A DNA stretch of 64,000 nucleotides from JABDQW01 sp942492025 (GCA_942492025.1 CALODJ010000006.1:1-64000); one strand, 5' to 3'; positions 19,916-28,720 are shown, numbered from the stretch's first letter. Translations and numbers: made by a program. Notes: generated from the sequence alone by a model not told the origin.

Positions 19916-20314
19916 ATGAACAAGAACACAGGTTTTACCTTGATCGAGCTGATGATCGTGGTTGCGATCATCGGCATCATCGGTGCGATCGCCTACCCCA
20001 GCTATGACAGCTACATGAAAAAGAGCCGGCGCTCAGATGCCAAAATCGCCCTGTCCAGGATGGCCGACAGGCAGGAACGTTTTTATCTGCAAAGCAATAC
20101 CTACACCACCAATACGGTCAATGTGGGTGGTACTGCAACCGATGAAAACTTTTATGTACTGTCGATCGACTCAGCCGATGTCAACGGCTTCGCATTGACC
20201 GCGACCGCTGTCGCTGGCGGGCCGCAGGCGTCCGATAACACGACGAACCACGGCGACTGTACGGTCATGCAGCTGACATCCACCGGGGCCAAGACACCCG
20301 TTGCCTGCTGGTAG
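19916..20314 (+). CDS. pilE: type IV pilin PilE-like minor pilin, copy 2
   Basis: 132 aa, like the copy at 15316-15714: leader MNKNTG, then FTLIELMIVVAIIGIIGAIA. The differences from copy 1 are few and conservative, for example SDAKIALSRM against ADAKTGLTRM, and C-terminal VACW against DACW. Both C-terminal cysteines are kept. The spacing to its pilY1 and the ribosome site (AGGTTTAGCG) match those of copy 1, so the pair was duplicated as a pilY1-pilE unit. Convergent with ispH, 24 bp apart; no clear terminator is seen between. Confidence 0.9.
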   Translation: MNKNTGFTLIELMIVVAIIGIIGAIAYPSYDSYMKKSRRSDAKIALSRMADRQERFYLQSNTYTTNTVNVGGTATDENFYVLSIDSADVNGFALTATAVAGGPQASDNTTNHGDCTVMQLTSTGAKTPVACW

Positions 20315-20338
20315 CTCGGCTACTTCTCACTTGGCGGG

Positions 20339-21277
20339 TTAGAGTGAGCGCAATTCTCTCGGCAACTGAAAACTGACATTTTCGCTCGTGCCGCCGTTCA
20401 GGATCACACGTGCGCCATAGTGATGTTCGAGTGTGCTGATCACTTCCTGCACCAGTACCTCCGGAGCGGAGGCACCCGCAGTAACACCGACGGCTCCAGC
20501 TGCTTCCAGCCATGCAGGGTCGATGTCATCGGCACCATCGATCAGATAGGCTGCGACACCGTGCTTTTCTGCCAGTTCACGCAAGCGATTGGAATTGGAG
20601 CTGTTGGTTGACCCCAGCACCAGGAATACATCGACCTGTTGCGCCAGTTCGCGTACCGCATCCTGGCGGTTCTGCGTGGCATAACAGATATCATTTTTGC
20701 GCGGACCCGTGATATCGGGAAAGCGCTCGCGCAGTTTGTCGATGATCAGGCGGGTGTCATCAACCGAAAGCGTGGTCTGGGTGACATAGGCCAGGCTTTT
20801 CGGATTAACGACCTCCAGCTGCTCGATGTCTGCGGCCGTTTCCACCAGGTAGATAGTGCCACCCGGTTCCGGGTCGTATTGACCGAGTGTACCTTCGACT
20901 TCTGGATGCCCGGCGTGACCGATCAGGATGACTTCTTCCGCCGCTTTGGCGTGCCGCGCAACTTCGAGATGGACCTTGGTGACCAGCGGGCAGGTCGCAT
21001 CAAATATTTTCAACTGCCGTTGTTCTGCTTGTTTGTGCACCTGCTGGGATACGCCGTGTGCACTGAAGATAACGATGGCACCATCGGGTATCTGATCGAG
21101 CTCTTCGACGAAGACAGCGCCTTTGGCGGCCAGATCATCGACCACAAAACGGTTGTGAACGACTTCGTGGCGCACGTACACCGGAGCGCCGAAAATCTGC
21201 AGCGCACGCTCCACGATATCGATGGCACGGTTGACGCCGGCACAAAAACCTCGGGGATTGGCGAGATAGATGTCCAT
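20339..21277 (-). CDS. ispH: 4-hydroxy-3-methylbut-2-enyl diphosphate reductase
   Basis: Last step of the non-mevalonate isoprenoid pathway: reduces HMBPP to IPP and DMAPP using a [4Fe-4S] cluster. The three cluster cysteines are visible in ANPRGFCAGVNRAI (near residue 12), FDATCPLVTKVH (near 96) and ICYATQNRQ (near 197). The conserved catalytic glutamate region is HPEVEGTLGQ. Also present: RHEVVHN, SAHGV, SSNSNRL. 312 aa from the ATG at 21277; a GTG two codons earlier is possible. It begins directly beside the fkpB stop, so translation is likely coupled. It is the last gene of the run ileS-lspA-fkpB-ispH, the classic gammaproteobacterial order. Confidence 0.96.
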   Translation of the reverse strand: MDIYLANPRGFCAGVNRAIDIVERALQIFGAPVYVRHEVVHNRFVVDDLAAKGAVFVEELDQIPDGAIVIFSAHGVSQQVHKQAEQRQLKIFDATCPLVTKVHLEVARHAKAAEEVILIGHAGHPEVEGTLGQYDPEPGGTIYLVETAADIEQLEVVNPKSLAYVTQTTLSVDDTRLIIDKLRERFPDITGPRKNDICYATQNRQDAVRELAQQVDVFLVLGSTNSSNSNRLRELAEKHGVAAYLIDGADDIDPAWLEAAGAVGVTAGASAPEVLVQEVISTLEHHYGARVILNGGTSENVSFQLPRELRSL

Positions 21278-21279
21278 GG

Positions 21280-21738
21280 TCACTGGTTGGTTATGTTTGC
21301 GCTTGCATTGTTGATCTCCAGTATTTCAACCGTGAATACCAGTGGTTGGCCAGCCAGTGGATGGTTAAAATCGACTTCGGCCTGATCGTTTTTGACCGAG
21401 AGGATCGTGCCGAGAATGTCTTCACCGCCCGCCGTTTCGAATTCAAAGACCAGGCCGCTCTCGGGTTTGAGATCATCCGGAAACTCGGACAAGGGCATCA
21501 TGTGTATGTTTTCCTCATCACGCAGACCAAAACCCTGCTCCGGTGTCAGTGTCAGCGTCTGCTTATCGCCTGCCTGCAGGCCATAGAGCGCAAGTTCCAT
21601 ACCTTCGGTCAGTACACCCGAGCCCATACCGATTTCGACAGGCTCATCATCAAAGCTGCTTTCGATCTCTGTGCCGCTGGTCAGTGCTATGCTGTAGTGC
21701 ATCAGCAACAAACTGTGCATGTCGATTTTTGCTTTCAT
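21280..21738 (-). CDS. fkpB: FKBP-type peptidyl-prolyl isomerase (SlpA/FkpB)
   Basis: A cytoplasmic FKBP-type prolyl isomerase of the SlyD-like short class, with an insert-in-flap domain. MHYSIALTSGTEIESSF starts the fold; GSGVLTEGMELALYGLQAGD and LTPEQGFGLRD are the FKBP core. The flap insert is about residues 75-125. 152 aa, normal. It sits between lspA and ispH, as in Escherichia coli, and ends next to the ispH start. The physiological client is not known from the sequence. Confidence 0.93.
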   Translation of the reverse strand: MKAKIDMHSLLLMHYSIALTSGTEIESSFDDEPVEIGMGSGVLTEGMELALYGLQAGDKQTLTLTPEQGFGLRDEENIHMMPLSEFPDDLKPESGLVFEFETAGGEDILGTILSVKNDQAEVDFNHPLAGQPLVFTVEILEINNASANITNQ

Positions 21739-21747
21739 GCAGTCACT

Positions 21748-22209
21748 TTACTCTGTTTCCCTGTACGTGAACATGTCGAGTATCAACAGGCCTGCGCCCA
21801 TCGTGATCGCCGAGTCGGCGATATTGAAAGCAGGCCAGTGCCAGGTGCGGTAATACACATCAATAAAATCGATCACATGGCCATACAGGCTGCGGTCGAT
21901 CAGGTTGCCAACAGCACCGCCGAGTATCAATGCCAGACCCCACGCCAGATAACGTCTGTTTTTATCCACAGTGCGCAGCCAGTAAATCAGGGCGATGCTG
22001 ATCGCGATGGACAGGGTCATGAAGAACCAGCGCTGCCACCCGCCGGCATCGCTGAGAAAACTGAAAGCCGCGCCTTCGTTGTACACCAGTGTCATGTTAA
22101 GTCCAGTAAACACATTGACCGGCAGCCGGTAGTCGAGATGGCTGTCAGCAAGGTATTTTGTGGTCTGATCGAGTACCACGACCAGCGCGCTAATCCCGTA
22201 AAATTTCAT
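21748..22209 (-). CDS. lspA: prolipoprotein signal peptidase (signal peptidase II)
   Basis: Inner-membrane aspartyl protease that removes signal peptides from diacylglyceryl-modified prolipoproteins. Four hydrophobic spans, and the family boxes in order: VVVLDQTTKYLA, VYNEGAAFSF, GAVGNLIDR with VIDFIDVY, and FNIADSAI, giving the two catalytic aspartates. 153 aa from the ATG at 22209. The ATG overlaps the ileS stop (ATGA), so translation is coupled; longer upstream starts would run into ileS and are not credible. Confidence 0.96.
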   Translation of the reverse strand: MKFYGISALVVVLDQTTKYLADSHLDYRLPVNVFTGLNMTLVYNEGAAFSFLSDAGGWQRWFFMTLSIAISIALIYWLRTVDKNRRYLAWGLALILGGAVGNLIDRSLYGHVIDFIDVYYRTWHWPAFNIADSAITMGAGLLILDMFTYRETE

Positions 22210-25040
22210 CAGGCAATACGTCTGGTTTCGCCGTGGCCGGCGACATTCTCGACACAGCGACCGCATAATTCGGGATGCTCGCTGTTGCTACCGACATCGG
22301 CCCGGTGGTGCCAGCAGCGCACGCATTTGTCGTGGCGTGATGCCTCGGCCGCGATGTAAAGGCTATTGCCATCGGCGAGCCGGGCCTCAATGGCTGCCGC
22401 TGTCTTTGCCTCGGGAGAACTGACCTGCGCTGCCGAGGTGATCATGACAAAGCGCAGCTCATCGCCCAGCTTGTTCAGGTTCTGTTGCAAGGCCCCGTTA
22501 CAGAACAGCGTGACCTCGGCATCCAGCGACGAGCCGATCTTGTTATCGACACGCAGGTTTTCCAGTTGCTTACTCACCGCCGAGCGTGCTTCCAGCACCT
22601 GTTGCCAGAAGGCCATGTTCATGGCTTCATCGTCATCCAGTTCAAATAAGCCTTGATACCAGTTCTCCAGCTGCACGGAATCACTGCGCTCACCCGGCAG
22701 GTAGTGCCAGATTTCATCGGCGGTGAAACTCAGTATCGGTGCCAGCCAGCGGCACATGGCTTCTGCAAGATGAAACAGCGCGGTCTGTGCGGAGCGCCGT
22801 GCGATGCTGTCCGCTTGCGTGGTGTACTGTCGGTCCTTGATGATGTCGAGATAAAATCCACCCATGTCAACGGCGCAGAAATTGTGCAGCTTCTGGTAGA
22901 TGATATGGAAGTTGTAATCCCGGTAGGCCGCGATGATCTGTTGTTGCAATTGCTGCGCGCGGGCAACGGCCCAGCGGTCCAGTGACAGCATATCCTGATC
23001 AGCGAGCATGTGCCGGGCCGGATCGAAACCGTTCAGGTTGGCGAGCAGAAAACGGACCGTGTTGCGGATGCGACGATAGGTATCGGCCGTGCGTTTCAGG
23101 ATTTCGTCCGAGACCGTGATTTCTGCGCTGTAGTCCGTGCTGGCGACCCACAGGCGCAGAATGTCTGCACCCAGCGACTTCATGATTTTTTGCGGCGCAA
23201 CCACATTGCCCAGTGACTTGGACATTTTGCGTCCGTTGGCATCGACAGTGAAACCATGGGTCAGCACACTGCGATAAGGCGCCGTGCCGTTGATCGCCAC
23301 CGATGTCAGCAAAGACGATTGAAACCAGCCGCGGTGCTGATCAGAGCCCTCAAGATACAGATCGGCGGGAAATGGCAGGCTGTCGTGCTGGCCGAGGACG
23401 CAGGCATGGGTCACGCCGGAGTCAAACCACACATCCAGCGTGTCGCTGGTTTTGTCATAGTGGTTGGCATCGTCGCCGAGCAGATCTGCCGGGTCGAGCT
23501 CGAACCAGGCATCGATGTCCTGTTGTTCTATCCGTTGAGCGATCTGCTCGATCAGCGCGCTGGTCTCGGGATGCAGCGCACCCGTGTCCTTATGGACAAA
23601 GAGCGTAATCGGTACACCCCAGGTGCGTTGCCTGGAGATACACCAGTCCGGCCGCCCGCTGACCATGCCTTCGATGCGGGCCTGCCCCCAGTGGGGTATC
23701 CAGCGGGTGTCACGAATGGCCGCCTCGGCTGCAGCGCGCAGGCCATTCTGGTCCATGCTGATGAACCATTGGGGTGTGGCACGAAAGATGATCGGGGTTT
23801 TGTGGCGCCAGCAGTGCGGGTAGCTGTGCTTCATTTTTGCCTGTTTCAGCAATACACCATTTTGCTGCAGCGTTTCAAGGATCGCAGCATTGGCCTTGTT
23901 CACGTGCATGCCGGCGAACAGCTCGGTTTCGGGCAGGAAAACGCCGTCGCTGCCAACTGGATTGTAGACCTCCAGCCCGTATCGGCTGCCAACGATGTAG
24001 TCGTCCTGACCGTGACCCGGCGCCGTGTGCACGGCGCCGGTGCCGGCGTCGGTGGTGACGTGCTCGCCCAGAATGATCGGCACCGTGCGCGCGTAGAAGG
24101 GATGCTGCAGCTGCAGGTTCTCCAGCTGATGACCCTGGCATTCGCCGAGCACGTTGTATTGTTCGAAGCCGTAACGCTGCAGGGCGCTTTCCGCCAGTGT
24201 GGTTTCGAGCAAGAGTCTGACCGGCCCATCCGCGGACTCGATCTGTATCAGCTGGTAGCTCAGCTGAGGGTGCAGTGCCACCGCCATATTGGCGGGTAAG
24301 GTCCACGGCGTCGTGGTCCAGATGACCACCGCGATCGGGCCTTCGCCTGGTGTTTCGATTCCGGCCGCGGACAGGAAGGCGGCTTCATCGACAGCCTTGA
24401 ACATAACGTCGATGGCCGGCGACGTCTTATCCTGGTATTCGACTTCAGCTTCTGCCAGTGCCGAACCACAATCCAGACACCAGTGCACCGGCTTGCTGCC
24501 CTTGTGCAGGTGACCCCGGTCGATGATCTTGCCCAGAGAACGGACGATGTTGGCTTCGAATACCGGATTCATCGTCAGGTAGGGGGTGTCCCAGTCACCC
24601 AACACGCCCAGGCGTTTGAAGTCTTCGCGCTGGCCATCGACCTGCTGTCTGGCATAGTCACGGCATTTCTGGCGGAAGGTTTTGGCATCCACCTTGTCGC
24701 CGGCCTTGCCGACTTTCTTTTCTACCATCAGTTCGATGGGCAGGCCATGGCAGTCCCAGCCTGGGATGTAGCGGGCATCAAAACCATCGATGGTGCGGCT
24801 TTTAACGATGATGTCCTTGAGAATCTTGTTCACCGCGTGGCCGATGTGGATGTCGCCATTGGCGTAGGGTGGTCCATCGTGCAGCACAAACGTCGGGCGA
24901 CCTTTTGATCGCTCTCGAATCCTGGCGTACAGATCGATATCGTTCCACCTTTTCAGCAACTCCGGCTCGCGCTGGGCCAGGTTGCCGCGCATCGGGAAAT
25001 CGGTGTGAGGCAGATTCAGCGTGTTCTTGTAGTCAGCCAT
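22209..25040 (-). CDS. ileS: isoleucyl-tRNA synthetase
   Basis: Class I aminoacyl-tRNA synthetase charging tRNA-Ile, cytoplasmic, 943 aa. The N-terminal Rossmann signature PPYANGDIHIGH has HIGH at residues 65-68; the KMSKS loop is near residue 606 (DANGRKMSKSLGNVV). The editing domain lies between. At the C-terminus a zinc-binding motif CVRCWHH...CGRCVENV is typical of the bacterial type with a C-terminal zinc finger (as in E. coli). Length is normal. The stop overlaps the lspA start by four bases. The gap to ribF (25041-25156) has no evident feature. Confidence 0.97.
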   Translation of the reverse strand: MADYKNTLNLPHTDFPMRGNLAQREPELLKRWNDIDLYARIRERSKGRPTFVLHDGPPYANGDIHIGHAVNKILKDIIVKSRTIDGFDARYIPGWDCHGLPIELMVEKKVGKAGDKVDAKTFRQKCRDYARQQVDGQREDFKRLGVLGDWDTPYLTMNPVFEANIVRSLGKIIDRGHLHKGSKPVHWCLDCGSALAEAEVEYQDKTSPAIDVMFKAVDEAAFLSAAGIETPGEGPIAVVIWTTTPWTLPANMAVALHPQLSYQLIQIESADGPVRLLLETTLAESALQRYGFEQYNVLGECQGHQLENLQLQHPFYARTVPIILGEHVTTDAGTGAVHTAPGHGQDDYIVGSRYGLEVYNPVGSDGVFLPETELFAGMHVNKANAAILETLQQNGVLLKQAKMKHSYPHCWRHKTPIIFRATPQWFISMDQNGLRAAAEAAIRDTRWIPHWGQARIEGMVSGRPDWCISRQRTWGVPITLFVHKDTGALHPETSALIEQIAQRIEQQDIDAWFELDPADLLGDDANHYDKTSDTLDVWFDSGVTHACVLGQHDSLPFPADLYLEGSDQHRGWFQSSLLTSVAINGTAPYRSVLTHGFTVDANGRKMSKSLGNVVAPQKIMKSLGADILRLWVASTDYSAEITVSDEILKRTADTYRRIRNTVRFLLANLNGFDPARHMLADQDMLSLDRWAVARAQQLQQQIIAAYRDYNFHIIYQKLHNFCAVDMGGFYLDIIKDRQYTTQADSIARRSAQTALFHLAEAMCRWLAPILSFTADEIWHYLPGERSDSVQLENWYQGLFELDDDEAMNMAFWQQVLEARSAVSKQLENLRVDNKIGSSLDAEVTLFCNGALQQNLNKLGDELRFVMITSAAQVSSPEAKTAAAIEARLADGNSLYIAAEASRHDKCVRCWHHRADVGSNSEHPELCGRCVENVAGHGETRRIA

Positions 25041-25156
25041 TCTAAATCAGGTTAGTGGTTATGTTAGTCGTCAATATCGATTTCAATGTCATTGAGCGCC
25101 TTGATCAACGAAGCGTCTGAAAACATCCCTGGATCTGAATCGTCTTTTTAGACGGT

Positions 25157-26116
25157 TCATTGTTCCTGTTCACTGTTCATCGATCGGTGCAGTTCCAGCG
25201 CGCGTGCGCAATCAATTTCTATCTGTTGCTTGAGCAGCTCGATCGTGTCGTATTTTTTCTCGTCGCGTATTTTATGATGAAAAGACACGCAGACATTCAT
25301 GCCGTAGATGTCTTCGGCGAAATCAAACAGATGAACCTCCAGTTGATCACGCACACCATCCACCGTTGGGCGCTTGCCGATATTGGCTATGCCGGCCACC
25401 GCGCCGAGTTCAGTCGAACACAGAGTTACCGTGTACACACCGCTGATGGGTATCGCCGGTCGTTTAAGGCGTATATTGGCGGTTGGAAATCCGATCGTAC
25501 GACCGCGCTTGTCACCGTGCGCCACCCGTCCACATATCCGATAGGGGCGGCCCAGCATGTGTTCAGCATCCGACAAACGGTCTTCCATCAGGGCCTGGCG
25601 AACACCGGTACTGCTGACGCGTGCATTATCCACGCTGTAGGTGGGTAATGCCAGAACCTCAAACCCGTATTGGTCTCCGGCCGTTCTCAGATAATCAAAA
25701 TCCCCGGTACGTCCTTTGCCAAAACGAAAATCATCACCGATGACCACCACTTTGACGGCCAGGGCATCAACCAGCACCTGCACGATGAACTCCTCTGCGG
25801 TCAACTGTGCCAGCGCATCATTGAAAGGAAGGATGAGCAGCATGTCCGGGCGCAGAGACGGGGCCAGTTCCACGATCGAGGTGTAGCGTTCGCGTGCGCT
25901 GGTCAGGCGGGGTGCCGGGTCGTTTTTGCAGAAATACTCGTGCGGCAGTGGGTCGAAGCTCATCAGGCAGGCGGGCAGATTGTGCTCATTCGATTTCTGT
26001 GCCAGCAGGCGCAACAAGGCCTGATGACCCTGATGAACACCATCAAAGTTACCGATTGTGAGCGCACAATGGCGATGCTCGGATTTCAAATTGTGAAGGC
26101 CGCGAACAAACTGCAT
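25157..26116 (-). CDS. ribF: bifunctional riboflavin kinase/FAD synthetase
   Basis: Phosphorylates riboflavin to FMN, then adenylates FMN to FAD. The N-terminal FMN adenylyltransferase domain starts with LTIGNFDGVHQGHQALL (the GxFDGxHxGH motif) and has DDFRFGKGRTGD. The C-terminal flavokinase domain shows GRPYRICGRVAHGDKRGRTIGFPTANI (its key Thr-Ala-Asn site) and SGVYTV. 319 aa, the usual length. It lies upstream of ileS on the same strand, a common gammaproteobacterial arrangement (ribF-ileS-lspA). Confidence 0.96.
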   Translation of the reverse strand: MQFVRGLHNLKSEHRHCALTIGNFDGVHQGHQALLRLLAQKSNEHNLPACLMSFDPLPHEYFCKNDPAPRLTSARERYTSIVELAPSLRPDMLLILPFNDALAQLTAEEFIVQVLVDALAVKVVVIGDDFRFGKGRTGDFDYLRTAGDQYGFEVLALPTYSVDNARVSSTGVRQALMEDRLSDAEHMLGRPYRICGRVAHGDKRGRTIGFPTANIRLKRPAIPISGVYTVTLCSTELGAVAGIANIGKRPTVDGVRDQLEVHLFDFAEDIYGMNVCVSFHHKIRDEKKYDTIELLKQQIEIDCARALELHRSMNSEQEQ

Positions 26117-26398
26117 GACGTTTCAGTTATCCGGTAACTCGCTGAAAAGCTGTAGTATATCAGCGTTTTCTTGTAAACCTGATAGAAAACTTGTTTTTAA
26201 CGCAAACACGCTGGGACGCAAAGTCAATACTGGTTCGCCCGCCTATTGCAGAGGCGGCTTAGTTAAGCATTCGAAGTTGCGTGCAAAAGAATGAACGGTG
26301 ATGCGGGACTTATCATCCTGTATTTTGGGTCATCCTGGCTTTAGTCCATATAGCCAATGCCATATCAGTTTGCTGCGCCGCCTGGTGAGAAATGCGGG

Positions 26399-26695
26399 TT
26401 AATCCGTATTTCTCACCAGGATCACGGGAGCAGGCGCAGGATTCGTATTTGTAAGCGCCGCTCTGGAGCGAAAAGCGTAGCAATAGCTTGGGCGAAGCGG
26501 CCGTAGGGTGCGCCGTGCGCACCGAAACAGCCCAGCACACTGAGGATTCACGGTGCGCACGGCGCACCCTACGATCTCATGCAAACCAAGACCAGCCTGA
26601 ACCGTGATAGGAAGGCTTGAATTACACACTGTATTTACTCCATATAGCCAATGCCATATCAGTTTGCTGCGCCGCCTGGTGAGAAATGCGGGTTA
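26399..26695 (-). mobile_element. MITE-like element, copy D, with a partial tandem copy beside it
   Basis: Reverse orientation; the outer end TTAATCCGTATTTCTCACC has diverged, the inner end is GGTGAGAAATGCGGGTTA. The internal GTAGGGTGCGCC palindrome is at 26503-26572. Immediately to the left, about 26300-26401 holds the right-hand part of another copy, so a stretch of about 58 bp (26345-26402) is repeated at 26639-26696. The last TTA provides the murJ stop codon. Between ribF and the element (26117-26300) only a weak GACGCAAAG unit is seen. Confidence 0.8.
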
Positions 26696-28216
26696 AGCCC
26701 TTTTCAGCTTGGCGGGCCTGACGCCGCTGAACCAGAGCATGGCGACGTAGACCAGGAGCGCGAGGCCGATGATACTGCCCAGATAGAGGACGCGCTCGAT
26801 CGGAGTCAGCCATGTCCAGATCTCAAGGCCGGGTGTCAGATAAAACACGAGTGCGCTCATGCACGCCAACGCAACCAGCATTTTAACCGTCATGTTTCCC
26901 CAGCCTTGCAGTGGAACGTAGACCCCGGATCGACGCAGACCGCGATACAGCAGGATGGCATTGATATAGCCCGAACTGCTGGTTGCCAGCGCCAGGCCGA
27001 CGTGTGGCGCTTCGTACTGAAGCATGACCATCGGCACAACGAAAAGAATATTGAGTACCATATTACTGAGCATCGCGATGATCGCTATTTTTACCGGTGT
27101 CTTCGTGTCCTGCCGGGAGTAATAACCCGGTGCCAGCACCTTGATCACGATGAAGGCCGGCAGGCCGATGACATATGCCATCAAACTCAGACTGGCCATA
27201 CGTGTATCACTGGCTGCAAAATCGCCGTGCTGAAACAGTGTTGCCAGAATAGGGCCGGCGAGTATTAATAAACCGATACCTGCGGGTAGCGCGATCAGCA
27301 ACACCATTTTGAGCGCCCAGTCCAGGGTCTGGTTAAAACTGTCTCGTGACGCGTTGGCATGCTGACGCGACAGCGCCGGCAGGATCACGGTTGCAATCGC
27401 AATACCGAGCACGCCTAGCGGGAATTCCAGCATACGGTCGGAGTAATACAGCCAGGTGACACTACCGATGGTCAGGAATGAGGCGATAATCGTGTCCAGC
27501 AGCAAGTTGATCTGTGCCACCGATGAACCGACCACGGCCGGCAGCATCAGACGCAGAATTCTGCTGACGCCTTCATGGTGGCGCTTCAGGCGTGGTTTCG
27601 GAAACAGATGCAGCTTCACTAGCGACGGAAACTGCAGCAGCAATTGCAGCACACCGGCAGCAGCGACGCCCCAGGCCAGTGCCATCAACGGTATGTCAAA
27701 CAGTGGGGCCAGCCAGAGTGCCGCAGCGATCAGGCACAGGTTGAGTATGATCGGCGTGAACGCCGGGACGGCGAACTTGTTGTAACTGTTCAGAATGCCA
27801 CCGGCAAAAGCGACCAGTGCAATGAAAAACAGGTAGGGGAAAGTGATGCGTAGCATGTCGGCGGTCAGCTGGAATCGTATCGGTTCGTCCCAGAAACCCG
27901 GTGCGAACAGGTACACCAGCAAGGGTGAAGCGATCGATCCCAGCACGGTGATCAGCAGCAGCAAGGTACCCAGACTACCGGCGACATGATCGACCAGATC
28001 GCGCAGCGCCTCAAGGCTATGCTTCTCCTTGTATTCGGAGAAAACCGGAACGAATGCCTGGGAAAAGGCCCCTTCCGCAAACAGTCGACGCATGAAGTTG
28101 GGAATCTTGAACGCAATCAGGAAAGCGTCAGTGCCACCGCTGACCCCGAACACGTTTGCCAGGGTGATATCGCGTAACAGACCGAAGATGCGGGAAAGCA
28201 GGGTCATGCTGCCCAC
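26693..28216 (-). CDS. murJ: lipid II flippase MurJ
   Basis: MATE-like (MOP superfamily) inner-membrane protein that flips lipid II to the periplasm. 507 aa with about 14 hydrophobic spans. The N-terminus SMTLLSRIFGLLRDITLANVFG with GGTDAFLIAFKIPNFMRRLFAEGAFSQ carries the conserved arginines and is diagnostic. A GTG at 28216 opens the annotated frame, but family-typical residues SIKLLKSTLTVG read in the same frame upstream; no ATG/GTG/TTG precedes them. A CTG (28249) or ACG (28252) behind GGGAGAG may be the real start. The TAA stop comes from the end of repeat copy D. It is divergent from rpsT, the usual arrangement. Confidence 0.95.
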   Translation of the reverse strand: MGSMTLLSRIFGLLRDITLANVFGVSGGTDAFLIAFKIPNFMRRLFAEGAFSQAFVPVFSEYKEKHSLEALRDLVDHVAGSLGTLLLLITVLGSIASPLLVYLFAPGFWDEPIRFQLTADMLRITFPYLFFIALVAFAGGILNSYNKFAVPAFTPIILNLCLIAAALWLAPLFDIPLMALAWGVAAAGVLQLLLQFPSLVKLHLFPKPRLKRHHEGVSRILRLMLPAVVGSSVAQINLLLDTIIASFLTIGSVTWLYYSDRMLEFPLGVLGIAIATVILPALSRQHANASRDSFNQTLDWALKMVLLIALPAGIGLLILAGPILATLFQHGDFAASDTRMASLSLMAYVIGLPAFIVIKVLAPGYYSRQDTKTPVKIAIIAMLSNMVLNILFVVPMVMLQYEAPHVGLALATSSSGYINAILLYRGLRRSGVYVPLQGWGNMTVKMLVALACMSALVFYLTPGLEIWTWLTPIERVLYLGSIIGLALLVYVAMLWFSGVRPAKLKRA

Positions 28217-28282
28217 AGTCAGCGTGGATTTCAGCAGTTTGATGCTCAGCGTGGCTCTCCCGTGATGCTTATTGTTATGTCA

Positions 28283-28318
28283 AGCCCGCATTTCTCAGAT
28301 GGTGACAAATGCGGGCTA
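28283..28318. repeat. minimal palindrome made only of the two element ends
   Basis: AGCCCGCATTTCTCA and TGACAAATGCGGGCT (one mismatch in the arms) face each other over a loop of about 5 nt, with no interior. It lies between the divergent murJ and rpsT genes, so it sits in their promoter region. It resembles a REP-like hairpin. Confidence 0.75.
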
Positions 28319-28411
28319 GCAAAAGCGGAGCATTTTAACCTAAAAAACATTGACAAAAGCGGTCGAAACTGGCAATTTACGCGCTCATTTTTAATCAGCA
28401 CAGACAGAAAC

Positions 28412-28672
28412 GTGGCAAATTCACCCGGAGCAAGAAAACGCGCCCGTCAGGCCGTTAACCGTCGCGCCCAAAACATGGGCATGCGCGCAATGATGCGTAC
28501 TTCTATCAAGAACGTCTATTACGCCATCGAAAAAGGCGACAAGGCAGCAGCCGAAGCCGCTTTCAAGACGGCCGAGCCCGTTATCGACCGCATGGCGAAC
28601 AAGGGTCTGATTCACAGCAACAAGGCTTCGCGCCACAAGAGCCGCCTGAACCATCACATCCACAACATGTGA
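28412..28672 (+). CDS. rpsT: 30S ribosomal protein S20
   Basis: Binds 16S rRNA early in small-subunit assembly. 86 aa, highly basic. The product starts at a GTG (ANSPGARKRARQAVNRRAQN follows the initiator), and GMRAMMRTSIKNV and HSNKASRHKSRLNHHI are diagnostic for S20. A longer upstream reading to 28262 runs through repeat sequence and is not credible. The GTG start and weak ribosome site fit autoregulated, inefficient initiation known for S20 in E. coli (which uses UUG); this comparison is an inference. A strong terminator follows. Confidence 0.96.
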   Translation: MANSPGARKRARQAVNRRAQNMGMRAMMRTSIKNVYYAIEKGDKAAAEAAFKTAEPVIDRMANKGLIHSNKASRHKSRLNHHIHNM

Positions 28673-28693
28673 TCGTATCGGCGTATCGAATAC

Positions 28694-28720
28694 AAAAAGC
28701 CCCGCATTGCGGGGCTTTTT
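28694..28720 (+). terminator. rho-independent terminator of rpsT
   Basis: AAAAAGCCCCGC-ATT-GCGGGGCTTTTT: a GC-rich stem with T-run 20 bases after the rpsT stop. The A-run on the other side makes it potentially bidirectional. Confidence 0.95.

Noticed and set aside
23256..24299. 347-codon open frame antisense to ileS
   Set aside because: ileS is unambiguous over the whole span; the antisense frame shows no motif.
28262..28411. N-terminal extension of the S20 frame
   Set aside because: The extension is repeat and intergenic sequence; the family N-terminus begins at the GTG at 28412.
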